Positions 17,607-25,785 of a DNA stretch of 64,000 bases are shown in pieces. Where the stretch lies: positions 248,001 through 312,000 of the forward strand of contig NZ_JAIUHR010000003.1 of the NCBI RefSeq assembly GCF_020165195.1. Direction: 5' to 3'. Under the pieces are notes generated by a model. The model ran no database searches and had not been told where the DNA came from. It was given only the letters and a program-made list of their open reading frames with translations. The number at the start of each line of letters is the position of its first letter. The stretch's first letter is position 1. The DNA comes from Mesorhizobium sp. CA14. Lineage in GTDB: Bacteria > Pseudomonadota > Alphaproteobacteria > Rhizobiales > Rhizobiaceae. Position numbers and translations under genes: made by a program.

Positions 17607-18527
17607 ATGAATGAATTGAAACCGAATTCCGGGGCGAAGGACTGGCTCGAAGCCGAACTCGAGGACACGCTCGACGAGGACTATGAGCTGGAGCTTTCCG
17701 AACCGGCGCTCTCGCTCGAGATCGCCAAGATCTACAGGAAGTCGCATCCGCCTTCCATGGAGCGCATGACCTATTTCCGGGAGCTGCTCAGGCTGCAGTC
17801 GGAACTGATCAAGCTGCAGTCCTGGGTCGCCTACCACAAGAAGAAGCTGGTGGTGGTCTTCGAGGGCCGCGACTCCGCCGGCAAGGGCGGCGTCATCAAG
17901 CGCATCACGCAGCGGCTCAACCCGCGCATCGCCCGTGTCGTGGCATTGCCGGCGCCGACCGAGCGCGAGAAGTCGCAATGGTATTTCCAGCGCTACGTGC
18001 CGCATCTGCCAGCGGGCGGTGAGATCGTGCTGTTCGACCGCTCCTGGTACAACCGCTCCGGCGTCGAGCGCGTGATGGGCTTTGCGGATGCCGATCAGGT
18101 CGAGGAGTTCTTCCGCGACGTGCCGGAATTCGAGCGCATGCTGGTTCGTTCCGGCATCACCCTGGTGAAATACTGGTTCTCGATCACCGACGAGGAGCAG
18201 CAGATGCGCTTCCTGATGCGCATCCACGATCCGATGAAGCAGTGGAAGCTCTCGCCGATGGACCTGCAGTCGCGCGTGCGCTGGGAGCAGTACACCAAGG
18301 CCAAGGAAGAGACCTTCGCCCGCACCAACATTCCGGAAGCGCCCTGGTTCATCGTCGAGGGCAACGACAAGAAGCGGGCGCGGCTGAACTGCATCGACCA
18401 TCTGTTGCAGCAGATGCCCTATGAGGAGGTACCGCACGAGGACATCACGCTGCCGGAACGCGTCTTCAACCCGGAATATGAGCGCCAGGTCCTGCCGCGC
18501 GAGCTTTATGTGCCGGAGAAGTATTGA
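17607..18527 (+). CDS. ppk2: Polyphosphate kinase 2
   Basis: 306-residue PPK2-family enzyme that transfers phosphate between polyphosphate and nucleoside di- or monophosphates. The Walker A motif GRDSAGKGG lies at residues 87-95, Walker B and lid in IVLFDRSWYNRSGVERVMGF near 140-160, and the C-terminal WFIVEGNDKKRARLN is typical. A single PPK2 domain of about 300 residues suggests the class I (NDP-phosphorylating) group, by length only. ATG 17607 has ACGGAG upstream. Single gene, divergent from the aldo/keto reductase with a 262-bp spacer in which I see no gene. Confidence 0.93.
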   Translation: MNELKPNSGAKDWLEAELEDTLDEDYELELSEPALSLEIAKIYRKSHPPSMERMTYFRELLRLQSELIKLQSWVAYHKKKLVVVFEGRDSAGKGGVIKRITQRLNPRIARVVALPAPTEREKSQWYFQRYVPHLPAGGEIVLFDRSWYNRSGVERVMGFADADQVEEFFRDVPEFERMLVRSGITLVKYWFSITDEEQQMRFLMRIHDPMKQWKLSPMDLQSRVRWEQYTKAKEETFARTNIPEAPWFIVEGNDKKRARLNCIDHLLQQMPYEEVPHEDITLPERVFNPEYERQVLPRELYVPEKY

Positions 18528-18532
18528 GCGCC

Positions 18533-18700
18533 CTCCTTCTCCCCTTGCGGGAGAAGGTGGATCGGCGCGCAGCGCCGAGACGGATGACGGGTTGGAAGGA
18601 ATGAGGCGGTGACGATTTCCAGCTCGTTGCCAAGCTGGAGCACCCCTCATCCGACCTCGCTTCGCGAGGCCACCTTCTCCCACAGGGGAGAAGGAGGAGT
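18533..18700. repeat. Palindromic repeat pair, variant type
   Basis: CCTTCTCCCCTTGCGGGAGA at 18535 and its partner CTTCTCCCACAGGGGAGAAG near 18674 face each other. Inner palindromes CGGCGCGCAGCGCCG and CCTCGCTTCGCGAGG complete each half. Same architecture as the element near 2.7 and 35.1 kb but with different sequence, and it fills the gap between ppk2 and the DHFR-like gene. Confidence 0.85.
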
Positions 18701-18704
18701 CCAG

Positions 18705-19349
18705 CTACGCCCGCCCAACCATCACATGCGTCGCATCGGCGGTCGCCATCTGTTCCGTGCACTGGTACCCCAGCTTCAGCATGTCGAGCCCGGCGAACAG
18801 ATGCTCGCCCGAGCCGAGCAGGACCGGCGAGATCGCCAGATGCATCTCGTCGATCAAGCTCTCCTGCAGATACTGCCGGACGGTCGAAACGCCGCCGCCG
18901 ACCCGCACATCCTTGCCGCTTGCCGCTGCCTTCGCCTGTTCAAGCGCCGAATGGATGCCGTCGGTGACGAAATAGAAAATCGTGCCGCCTTCCATCTCGA
19001 TCGGCGCGCGCTTGTGATGCGTCAGAATAAAGGTCGGCACGTGGTAGGGCGGGTTGGCGCCCCACCAGCCTTTCCAGCCGTCGTCCGGCCATTCGCCACG
19101 GCTCGGCGCGAACATGTTGCGGCCGAGGATCCAGGCGCCGACATTCTCGAAGCTGCGTACCGCAAAATCGTTATCGGTATCCGTCGTTCCGCCTTCCTTG
19201 CCGATCATCTGGTGGAACGAGCGGGTTTTGATCATCCATTGGTGCAGGTTTTCGCCGCCGATGCCGAGGGGGTTGGCGAGGCTTTGGTCGGGGCCGGCGC
19301 CGTAACCATCGAGCGAGAGCGTAAAACAATCAACACGGAGCTTCGACAC
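18705..19349 (-). CDS. Dihydrofolate reductase-fold (RibD C-terminal-like) reductase
   Basis: 214-residue protein of the DHFR/RibD_C superfamily: SLDGYGAG at the N-terminus, RSFENVGAWILGRNMF, then the NADPH-binding VRVGGGVSTVRQYLQESLIDEMHLAISPVLLGSGEHLF. Related stand-alone proteins (YyaP/YwjB type) are NADPH reductases of unknown substrate. They are neither true folate enzymes nor riboflavin enzymes. GTG 19349 is preferred because AGGAGGAATTC sits directly upstream; the frame is open further, without a comparable site. A strong inverted repeat lies 45 bp upstream. Confidence 0.82.
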   Translation of the reverse strand: MSKLRVDCFTLSLDGYGAGPDQSLANPLGIGGENLHQWMIKTRSFHQMIGKEGGTTDTDNDFAVRSFENVGAWILGRNMFAPSRGEWPDDGWKGWWGANPPYHVPTFILTHHKRAPIEMEGGTIFYFVTDGIHSALEQAKAAASGKDVRVGGGVSTVRQYLQESLIDEMHLAISPVLLGSGEHLFAGLDMLKLGYQCTEQMATADATHVMVGRA

Positions 19350-19393
19350 GAATTCCTCCTGATCAGTTGTGATACACAAGCGGAATAGCTCAA

Positions 19394-19414
19394 CTGATTG
19401 CATTTTGCAATCAG
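19394..19414. promoter_or_regulatory. Inverted repeat upstream of the DHFR-like gene
   Basis: Arms CTGATTGCA and TGCAATCAG (9 of 9 paired) flank a TTT centre. It has no T-run on the minus strand, so it is not the hemB terminator, which lies separately at 19428-19457. Position and symmetry fit a repressor operator for the leftward gene; the protein that would bind it is not evident locally. Confidence 0.6.
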
Positions 19415-19427
19415 TATTCTGTCGGGC

Positions 19428-19457
19428 AAAAAAATCCAGCCGGCAGAGTGGCCGGCC
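19428..19457 (-). terminator. Rho-independent terminator of hemB
   Basis: Read on the minus strand, GCCGGC, a 6-base loop and GCCGGC are followed by TGGA and seven T. It lies 32 bp past the hemB stop. Confidence 0.7.
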
Positions 19458-19488
19458 GGTCATCCAGCGGCATCAGATCAGTCCGGGG

Positions 19489-20520
19489 CTATCCCTTCAG
19501 CATCTGCGCCACCACCGGCGCGAAATAGGTCAGCACGCCGTCGCAACCGGCTCGCTTCAGCGCAAGCAGCGATTCCAGCATCGCCTTTTCGCCGTCGATC
19601 CAGCCATTGGCGGCTGCTGCCTTGATCATCGAATATTCGCCCGACACCTGGTACGCGAAGGTCGGCATCTGTAGCTCGTCCTTCAGCCGGCGGATGATGT
19701 CGAGATAAGGCAGGCCGGGCTTCACCATCAGCATGTCGGCGCCTTCGGCAAGGTCCTGTTCGGCCTCGCGCACCGCTTCGTCCGAATTGGCGTGATCGAT
19801 GTAATAGGTCTTCTTGTCGCCTTTGAGCAGGCCGGCGGTGCCGACCGCCTCGCGATAGGGGCCGTAGAAGGCCGAGGCGAACTTCGTCGCATAGGACATG
19901 ATAGCGACGTCCTGGAAACCATTTGCGTCGAGCGCGTCGCGGATGGCGCCGATACGGCCGTCCATCATGTCCGACGGCGCGATGATGTCGGCGCCCGCCG
20001 CCGCCTGGATGACGGCCGCGGCGGCGACCTGCTCCACCGTCTCGTCATTGACGATGATGCCGTCGCGCAGGATGCCGTCATGGCCGTGGCTGGTGAAGGG
20101 ATCGAGCGCGGCATCGGTGATGATGCCGATCTCGGGCACCGCGTCCTTGATGGCGCGCGTGGCGCGGTTGATGACATTGTCCGGGTCGAGAATGTGCGAT
20201 CCCGTCTGGTCGCGCAGCGCAAGCTCGACATTGGGGAAGGTGGCGATGGCCGGGATGCCCAGCTTGGCCGCGCGCTCGGCTTCCTTCACCGCGAGGTCGA
20301 TGGACAGGCGGTAGACATCCGGCATCGCGGCGATCGGCTCGCGCGTGTTCTTGCCGTCGATGACGAAGATCGGCCAGATCAGATCGTTCACCGACAGCTG
20401 GTTCTCCTGCACCAGCCGGCGCGACCAGTCGGCCTTGCGCATGCGCCGCAGCCGCCGGCTGCCGGTGATCTCGTCGACGCTGCGCGCGCCGGCAGGCTTT
20501 GCGGGGGTGAATTTGTTCAT
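19489..20520 (-). CDS. hemB: Porphobilinogen synthase (HemB)
   Basis: 343-residue delta-aminolevulinic acid dehydratase, condensing two ALA into porphobilinogen in haem, cobalamin and sirohaem synthesis. Catalytic lysines are in IMSYATKFASAFYGPYR and MLMVKPGLPYLD. The metal site reads DPFTSHGHDG rather than a cysteine-rich zinc motif, so this is the Mg2+-type enzyme usual in alphaproteobacteria. YQVSGEYSMIKAA near residue 310 is the conserved end block. Monocistronic: a terminator follows, and a repeat region separates it from DUF2066. Confidence 0.96.
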   Translation of the reverse strand: MNKFTPAKPAGARSVDEITGSRRLRRMRKADWSRRLVQENQLSVNDLIWPIFVIDGKNTREPIAAMPDVYRLSIDLAVKEAERAAKLGIPAIATFPNVELALRDQTGSHILDPDNVINRATRAIKDAVPEIGIITDAALDPFTSHGHDGILRDGIIVNDETVEQVAAAAVIQAAAGADIIAPSDMMDGRIGAIRDALDANGFQDVAIMSYATKFASAFYGPYREAVGTAGLLKGDKKTYYIDHANSDEAVREAEQDLAEGADMLMVKPGLPYLDIIRRLKDELQMPTFAYQVSGEYSMIKAAAANGWIDGEKAMLESLLALKRAGCDGVLTYFAPVVAQMLKG

Positions 20521-20607
20521 CGCCGAAACTCTCTTTTGCGCAGGCTTTTACCACGCGTCTCCGCCGCTGACCAATGCGACACGATTGTGCCAGCGTCGAA
20601 GCGCGAG

Positions 20608-20737
20608 TTCCTCGCCCCCGCGAGAGGCGGGGGGAGAGGTGGCCGCGAAGCGGACGGAGAGGGGCCTTCGCAGGGCGCTCCCCTCTCCGTCTCGGCTTCG
20701 CCGAGCAATCTCTCCCCCATTTCATGGGGGCGAGGAA
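20608..20737. repeat. Palindromic repeat pair, third variant
   Basis: CCTCGCCCCCGCGAGAGGCG and the facing CCCCCATTTCATGGGGG are outer hairpins. Inner palindromes are GTGGCCGCGAAGCGGAC and TCTCGGCTTCGCCGAG, and GGAGAGGGG/CCCCTCTCC pair across the middle. Same architecture as the other composite repeats. It lies between hemB and the DUF2066 gene. Confidence 0.85.
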
Positions 20738-20743
20738 ATGCTG

Positions 20744-21556
20744 TCACGGCTGCCCGTGCCCCGACAAGATCTGCGCAGCGCCCCTGATCGCCACACGGAA
20801 CGCCTCGTCGAAGCTGACGCCGCGCGCCTGCCAGCGATAGGTCTTGCCGCGGTCGGCCATCCGCCAGTCGGCGATCCAGCCGAGTTCCTTGTCGCTCCAC
20901 ACGATGCTGCCGGCGAGCGCCCGGGCCGCTCCCGCTTTTCTCGCGAGATTGTCGAGTCTTGCCATGTCGGCCCCGGAAAGGGCCTTTTCATCCAGGCCGC
21001 CAAGCTGCCCGGCCTTTGGAAAGGTGACGCGCATCAGCAGCGGACCGGCAGCATTGGCGAAGGATTCGCGCATCGCGTTGCCGCGCTGCTCGTCTTGCGT
21101 CAGCACGAAATGCCGCGAGCCCTGCTCGGCGGTCATGAAGACGGCGATCGGCCGCCGTTCGCCGAGCCAGGGCCTGCTGCCGAGCTGCGCCAGGAGCTTG
21201 TCGACGACGGCCGGCTTGTAGATGCAGGTCAGATCGTGCGGCCTGTCATGCGTGCCTTGCTCGTCATGGATCGGGATGCCTTCGAGCCGGTCGTGATAGC
21301 GGAAGGACTGGACGAAGTCGGCCGCCTTGTCGCGCAGCGCCAGCATCTCCGTCTTCTGCGTCAGCCGCTGGTCGCCCGATACCTTGACCAGGACCTTGTC
21401 AAGGCAATCCTTGAAGCCGATCTGCCGGTTTACCTCGCCGGTGCCGGTGACGATCGTTTGCGCCTGGTAGAGCTCGGCGATTGTCGCGGCGCGGAGGGGT
21501 AGTCCCAGACACAGGAGACCGACCAATCCAACCACGAAGCGGGAAATTCCAGGCAT
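20744..21556 (-). CDS. DUF2066 domain protein, exported
   Basis: 270-residue protein with an N-terminal signal sequence (hydrophobic FVVGLVGLLCLGLP, cleavage near LRAAT). The mature part begins LYQAQTIVTGTGEVNRQIGFKDCLDKVLVKVSGDQRL, the pattern of DUF2066 (VxVxGxGxxxR...AL..VLVKVSG). Function of the family is unknown; members are periplasmic or outer-membrane associated. The C-terminal half (IADWRMADRGKTYRWQARGVSFDEAF) is a beta-rich lipoprotein-like segment. Divergent from the hydratase-family gene at 21720. Confidence 0.8.
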   Translation of the reverse strand: MPGISRFVVGLVGLLCLGLPLRAATIAELYQAQTIVTGTGEVNRQIGFKDCLDKVLVKVSGDQRLTQKTEMLALRDKAADFVQSFRYHDRLEGIPIHDEQGTHDRPHDLTCIYKPAVVDKLLAQLGSRPWLGERRPIAVFMTAEQGSRHFVLTQDEQRGNAMRESFANAAGPLLMRVTFPKAGQLGGLDEKALSGADMARLDNLARKAGAARALAGSIVWSDKELGWIADWRMADRGKTYRWQARGVSFDEAFRVAIRGAAQILSGHGQP

Positions 21557-21719
21557 GTCGATCTGCTCGAAACCGGTCGGACGCGGGCGCAGTGCTTTGC
21601 CGGTTACCTAACATCTGGCGTGGCCGCCCGCCAGCGCAAGAACCGCTGCCATTGACGGGTCCGCATGCCGCCATTAGCACTTCTCTCCCCCGGCGGGCGG
21701 AGAGAGGAATTTCCTGGTG

Positions 21720-22763
21720 ATGGATTTTGGCGGAGGCGACGAGATCCGCTTCGAGCGGCTGGGCAGAGCGGGCGTGGTCACATTGACCCGGCCGAAGGCG
21801 CTCAACGCCGTCACGCACAACATGGTCAAGGCACTCGGCAAGGCGCTGGACGCCTGGGAACAGGATCCGGGCATCGGGGTTGTCGTCGTCAAGGCCGAGG
21901 GCAGGGCGTTTTCCGCCGGCGGCGATATCCTGCACATCTATGAGGCCCGCCGGGCGGGCAAGCCGCCCGTCGACTTCTTCGCCGACGAATATCGGCTCAA
22001 CGCCCGCATCGCGCGCTTCAAGAAACCCTATGTCGCGCTGATCGACGGCATCGTCATGGGCGGCGGCGTCGGCATCTCTTTCCACGGATCGCATCGGGTG
22101 CTGACCGAGAACGCGCAGTTCGCCATGCCGGAGGTCGGCATCGGCTTCTTCCCCGATGTAGGCGCCAGCCACTTGCTGCCGGACCTGGGCGGCTCTTTCG
22201 GCATATATCTCGGATTGACAGGAAACCGCATCCGCTATGGCGACGCGCTGTGGTCGGGGCTCGCCACCCATACCATCAAGGCCGAGGACCAGGCGGGCCT
22301 GCTCGACGAATTGGCGACGAGCGGCGACGCCAATGCGGAGCTGCGCGATTTTTTCGTGCCGGCCAAACGCGAGACCGACCGCCAGGACCTCGAGGCGATC
22401 GCGCGCCATTTTTCGCAGAGCTCGCTCGCCGGCATCATCGAGAGTCTAGAGCGAGCGGAGGCCGACGATGCATTTGCCGCAAAGACCCTGGCGACGCTGA
22501 AAACCCGCTCGCCGACCAGCCTCCACGTCGCCTGGCGCCAGATCAGCGCAGGATCGACGCTGTCGATGGACGAATGCATGAAGATGGAGTTCCGCATCCT
22601 CAACCGCATGCTGGCCGGCCATGATTTCTACGAAGGCATCCGCGCCGCCATCATCGACAAGGGGTCCACACCCGCGTGGCGGCCGGCCCGACTGGATGAG
22701 GTTCGAGAGGCCGATATCGACGCCTATTTCGCGCCGCTCGGAGATGAGGAGCTCGCCCTGTGA
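21720..22763 (+). CDS. Enoyl-CoA hydratase/isomerase family, 3-hydroxyisobutyryl-CoA hydrolase-like
   Basis: 347-residue crotonase-fold enzyme. GRAFSAGGDILHIYE (oxyanion loop), DGIVMGGGVGISFHGSHRV and especially MPEVGIGFFPDVGASHLLPDL are diagnostic of the HIBCH group, which hydrolyses 3-hydroxyisobutyryl-CoA in valine catabolism. The catalytic Glu and Asp are visible in PEVGIGFFPDVG. The length fits HIBCH rather than a 260-residue hydratase. ATG 21720 follows GAGAGGAAT; GTG 21717 is an alternative. The next gene starts with a 4-base overlap, so the two are translationally coupled. Confidence 0.88.
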   Translation: MDFGGGDEIRFERLGRAGVVTLTRPKALNAVTHNMVKALGKALDAWEQDPGIGVVVVKAEGRAFSAGGDILHIYEARRAGKPPVDFFADEYRLNARIARFKKPYVALIDGIVMGGGVGISFHGSHRVLTENAQFAMPEVGIGFFPDVGASHLLPDLGGSFGIYLGLTGNRIRYGDALWSGLATHTIKAEDQAGLLDELATSGDANAELRDFFVPAKRETDRQDLEAIARHFSQSSLAGIIESLERAEADDAFAAKTLATLKTRSPTSLHVAWRQISAGSTLSMDECMKMEFRILNRMLAGHDFYEGIRAAIIDKGSTPAWRPARLDEVREADIDAYFAPLGDEELAL

Positions 22764-23182
22764 GCGAGGTCACCTCCAGGCGCGTGGTGCTGCAACCCTC
22801 GACCACCGAGGTCATCTTCGCCTGGTTCCAGCGCGTCATCGCCGGCTACTGCCTCTTGTTCGGCATTCTCTACTGGATCCGCCTGATCGGCATCTATCCG
22901 GGTGAGCTTTGGCGCTTCGACCTGATGCCGGTGCACTGGCAGGTGGCGGCGGCCATGCTCGCGGTGTTCTTTCCTTTCGCGGCCGCCGGCCTCTGGATGT
23001 TGGCGTCCTGGGGACCGGTGATCTGGTTCATCTGCGCGGCGACCGAGACGGTGATGTATGCCGGCTTCCCCGATCTCTTCGGCCACCGCCTGCTGATCGT
23101 GATCTCGCACGCCTGCGTGGCCTTGCTCTACATCGTCTTTCGCGTCACCATCTGGCTGCAGAAGCGCAGGCTCCGCCAATGA
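22760..23182 (+). CDS. DUF6163-like small membrane protein
   Basis: 140-residue protein with four membrane segments: FQRVIAGYCLLFGILYWIRL, HWQVAAAMLAVFFPFAAAGLW, SWGPVIWFICAATETVMY, and LLIVISHACVALLYIVFRV. It resembles a conserved Hyphomicrobiales family of unknown function (DUF6163, assigned from memory of the pattern). The GTG start overlaps the stop of the HIBCH-like gene (GTGA), so it is probably co-translated. Its own stop codon falls on the first bases of a hairpin repeat. Confidence 0.65.
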   Translation: MSEVTSRRVVLQPSTTEVIFAWFQRVIAGYCLLFGILYWIRLIGIYPGELWRFDLMPVHWQVAAAMLAVFFPFAAAGLWMLASWGPVIWFICAATETVMYAGFPDLFGHRLLIVISHACVALLYIVFRVTIWLQKRRLRQ

Positions 23183-23229
23183 GCATGATGCCGAAAAGTG
23201 TGAAGCGGTTTTCGGACGACATCATGCTC
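23181..23229. repeat. Two-tier hairpin repeat at the DUF6163 stop codon
   Basis: Outer arms GAGCATGAT (23181-23189) and ATCATGCTC (23221-23229) are perfect. Inner arms CCGAAAA (23191-23197) and TTTTCGG (23209-23215) are also perfect, around GTGTGAAGCGG. Related copies lie at 29843 and 56825. The first arm includes two bases of the stop codon. Confidence 0.9.
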
Positions 23230-23362
23230 CACCCATAAAGCCGCCGGGGCCGGCCTTCAGGGCCGGTTTCGCAGCCCGTTTTCACTGCAAAATCCATTGG
23301 CTAAATCTTTAGGTTAATTGTTCTTGCTCGGGTGACCGATCGTTAAGCGTCTTCCGAAACCT

Positions 23363-23374
23363 CTTACCGGTAAG
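23363..23374. promoter_or_regulatory. Perfect palindrome upstream of ldtR
   Basis: CTTACCGGTAAG is a 12-base perfect palindrome about 108 bp before the ldtR start, in an otherwise AT-richer stretch. It may be an operator; LdtR itself is a dimeric MarR-type protein known in relatives to bind its own region. The binding assignment is inference. Confidence 0.45.
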
Positions 23375-23481
23375 CTCTTGTTAGCCCTGGCGTTTAAGTC
23401 GAATTTTATGAGTATTCGATAGTGTCGCGATCAAGGTGAAAAACAAAAAATCACCAAGGCGACAAACGAGAGGCAAAGACA

Positions 23482-23997
23482 ATGATCAATTCGCGTCCGG
23501 CGGCGAAGACCGCAAACGTATCTGACGATCGCCGCGAGGCTATCCGCTCGCTTTACATGGAATCGCTGCAGCTGGTGGAGCGTCTGCACCGCCGCCTGCT
23601 TGACGTGATCAAGGACGAGTTCGACCGCAACGGCCGTTCCGACATCAACGCCATCCAGGCGCTGCTGCTCTTCAACATCGGCAACTCCGAGCTGACCGCC
23701 GGCGAGCTGCGCTCGCGTGGCTACTATCTCGGCTCGAACGTCTCCTACAATCTGAAGAAGCTGGTCGACCTCGGCTTCATCAACCACCAGCGTTCGCGCA
23801 TCGACCGCCGTTCGGTCCGCGTCTCGCTGACGCCGAAGGGCAACGAGGTGGCCGACGTCGTCGCTGGCCTCTACGAGCGTCATGTCGGCTCGATCGAGGC
23901 GGTCGGCGGCATCAACACCGACGAGTTCAAGCAGATGAACCGCGCGCTGCAGCGCCTCGACCGCTTCTGGAACGATACGATCGCGTATCGGATGTAA
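23482..23997 (+). CDS. ldtR: MarR-family regulator LdtR
   Basis: 171-residue winged-helix regulator. NAIQALLLFNIGNSELTAGELRSRGYYLGSNVSYNLKKLVDLGFINHQRSRIDRRSVRVSLT holds the recognition helix and wing (residues 55-115), flanked by dimerisation helices. In Liberibacter and Sinorhizobium, LdtR controls the adjacent L,D-transpeptidase gene and osmotic tolerance. The gene at 24464 is such an enzyme, which supports the name. ATG 23482 follows AGAGGCAAAG. A clear terminator at 24057 ends its transcript. Confidence 0.9.
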   Translation: MINSRPAAKTANVSDDRREAIRSLYMESLQLVERLHRRLLDVIKDEFDRNGRSDINAIQALLLFNIGNSELTAGELRSRGYYLGSNVSYNLKKLVDLGFINHQRSRIDRRSVRVSLTPKGNEVADVVAGLYERHVGSIEAVGGINTDEFKQMNRALQRLDRFWNDTIAYRM

Positions 23998-24056
23998 GAG
24001 CTTCGGAACTGGGACGGGAAAGCCGCGCCGAAGAAGCACGGCCCGGGGAAAGCTAT

Positions 24057-24092
24057 GGACCGGTGTCGAAGCGCTGGTCCTTTTCTTTTTTC
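24057..24092 (+). terminator. Rho-independent terminator after ldtR
   Basis: GGACCGGTGT and GCGCTGGTCC pair (with G-U pairs) around a CGAA loop, followed by TTTTCTTTTTT. It lies 60 bp past the ldtR stop. Confidence 0.85.
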
Positions 24093-24463
24093 GACGACGG
24101 GCATCTGCGGGAGTTTGACAGTCGCTCCGCGCGCGTTGAAATTTCGTGCCTGAGGGGGAGGGCGCAAACTTCACGAGCACGCGGCGACATTGCTGCGATG
24201 CAAAAAAGCATCGCTATGATTTCTTCACCTTCCCGCCGCAGGCAAATCGCGGGCCAAGGCCACGTTGCCGCCATAATCGCGGTCAATGCCGATTGCGGGT
24301 GATGCTGCGGGCCTGTGCCCTGCGCCCCTTGGAACCTGTTGCGGCGGCACGTTTCCGGCGGCCGACCGATGCGGGTCATGGTTGGCGAATTGTTAAGTTT
24401 GCCACCCCTAGAGTGCGGACAAGCCGCCCGGCAAGCGATTGAGCGAGAGCGATTAAGCAAAGA
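24093..24463. other. Intergenic region upstream of ldtP
   Basis: About 370 bp with no gene I recognise; the short frames here have non-coding character. It should contain the ldtP promoter and any LdtR site. I see no exact copy of the 23363 palindrome and no clear -35/-10 pair. Confidence 0.5.
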
Positions 24464-25726
24464 ATGTCTGCCATGAGAACCAGCCGCCGTTTCTTCCTAA
24501 CTGGAGCCTCCGCGCTCGCCGCCGCAATGGTCGCTGGCCATGCGAGCGCCCAGGACGTGATCGGGGACATCCTGAAATCCTCGACCCGCGGCAATTGGGA
24601 CGACCAATTCGACGCTCGCGGCAACGACACCAACAAGGTCGCCTCGACGCTGCCGATCTTCAGCCAGCAGACGGTGGCCTTCACCGAGCAGGCGGTGGCG
24701 CAGTACCAGAACATCGTCTCCCAGGGCGGCTGGGAGCAGGTTCCGGCGACCAAAAAATTGCAGCTCGGCGACGACGATCCGGATGTCGTCCCGCTGCGCA
24801 AGCGTCTGATGGTCTCGGGCGACCTGCCGCAGAGCGCCGGCATTTCGACGGCCTTCGATTCCTATGTCGACTCGGCGGTCAAGCGCTTCCAGCTCCGTCA
24901 TGGCCTGCCGGCCGACGGCGCCATGGGCAAATACACCTACGCCGCCATGAACGTGTCGGCGCAGGTCCGGCTCGGCCAGTTGCAGACCAACCTACAGCGC
25001 CTGAAGGAAAAGGCCGGCACGCTGGGCGACCGCTACGTCCTTGTCGATATTCCGGGCGCCCAGGTCGAAGCGGTCGAGAACGACCGCGTTGTGCTGCGCC
25101 ACACGGCGATCGTCGGCAAGATCGACCGCCAGACGCCGATCGTGAACTCGAAGATCAACGAGATCATCGTCAATCCGTATTGGAATGCGCCGGTTTCGAT
25201 CGTGCGCAAGGACATCATTCCGCTGATGCGGAAGGACCCGAACTACCTCAAGGACAGCCACATCCGCCTGTTTGCGCCGGACGGCAGCGAGGTGGATCCG
25301 ATGACCATCGACTGGTCGACGGACGACGCCGCGAAATACCGTTTCCGCCAGGATCCGGGCAACAACAACGCGATGGCCTCGGTCAAGATCAACTTCCCGA
25401 GCCCGGACGGCGTCTACATGCACGACACGCCGCAGCAGAGCCTGTTCGGCAAGCTGATGCGCTTCGATTCCTCGGGGTGCGTGCGCGTCCAGAACGTGCG
25501 CGACCTCGTCACCTGGATCCTGCGCGACACGCCCGGCTGGGACCGCCAGCATTTCGAGGCGGCGATCAAGACCGGCGAGAACACGCCGATCAATGTGGTC
25601 AACCCGGTGCCGGTTCACTTCCTCTATCTGTCGGCGTGGTCGACCGCTCCGGGTGTCGTGCAGTTCCGCGACGATATCTACGGCCTCGACGGCGCCAGCG
25701 AGCTGCAGATCAGCTCCGCGCTTTAA
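24464..25726 (+). CDS. ldtP: L,D-transpeptidase (LdtP), YcbB-like
   Basis: 420-residue exported cell-wall enzyme that forms 3-3 cross-links or anchors proteins to peptidoglycan. RTSRRFFLTGASALAAAMVAG is a Tat-type signal (twin arginine). A peptidoglycan-binding domain covers about residues 95-165 (PDVVPLRKRLMVSGDL, SYVDSAVKRFQLRHGLPADG). The YkuD catalytic domain follows, with His320 in YMHDTP and Cys339 in SSGCVRV. Ser replaces the usual His before GC, as in YcbB/LdtD-type enzymes. ATG 24464 or 24473 are both possible starts. Paired with ldtR upstream, and ends in a strong terminator. Confidence 0.92.
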   Translation: MSAMRTSRRFFLTGASALAAAMVAGHASAQDVIGDILKSSTRGNWDDQFDARGNDTNKVASTLPIFSQQTVAFTEQAVAQYQNIVSQGGWEQVPATKKLQLGDDDPDVVPLRKRLMVSGDLPQSAGISTAFDSYVDSAVKRFQLRHGLPADGAMGKYTYAAMNVSAQVRLGQLQTNLQRLKEKAGTLGDRYVLVDIPGAQVEAVENDRVVLRHTAIVGKIDRQTPIVNSKINEIIVNPYWNAPVSIVRKDIIPLMRKDPNYLKDSHIRLFAPDGSEVDPMTIDWSTDDAAKYRFRQDPGNNNAMASVKINFPSPDGVYMHDTPQQSLFGKLMRFDSSGCVRVQNVRDLVTWILRDTPGWDRQHFEAAIKTGENTPINVVNPVPVHFLYLSAWSTAPGVVQFRDDIYGLDGASELQISSAL

Positions 25727-25744
25727 GCATCTGATCTAAGAAGA

Positions 25745-25773
25745 AAAAGACCGCTCTCGTAGCGGTCTTTTTT
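25745..25773 (+). terminator. Rho-independent terminator after ldtP
   Basis: AAAGACCGCT and AGCGGTCTTT flank a CTCGT loop, followed by a T-run to 25773. It lies 19 bp past the ldtP stop. Confidence 0.93.
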
Positions 25774-25785
25774 GTTCAGGCCAGC

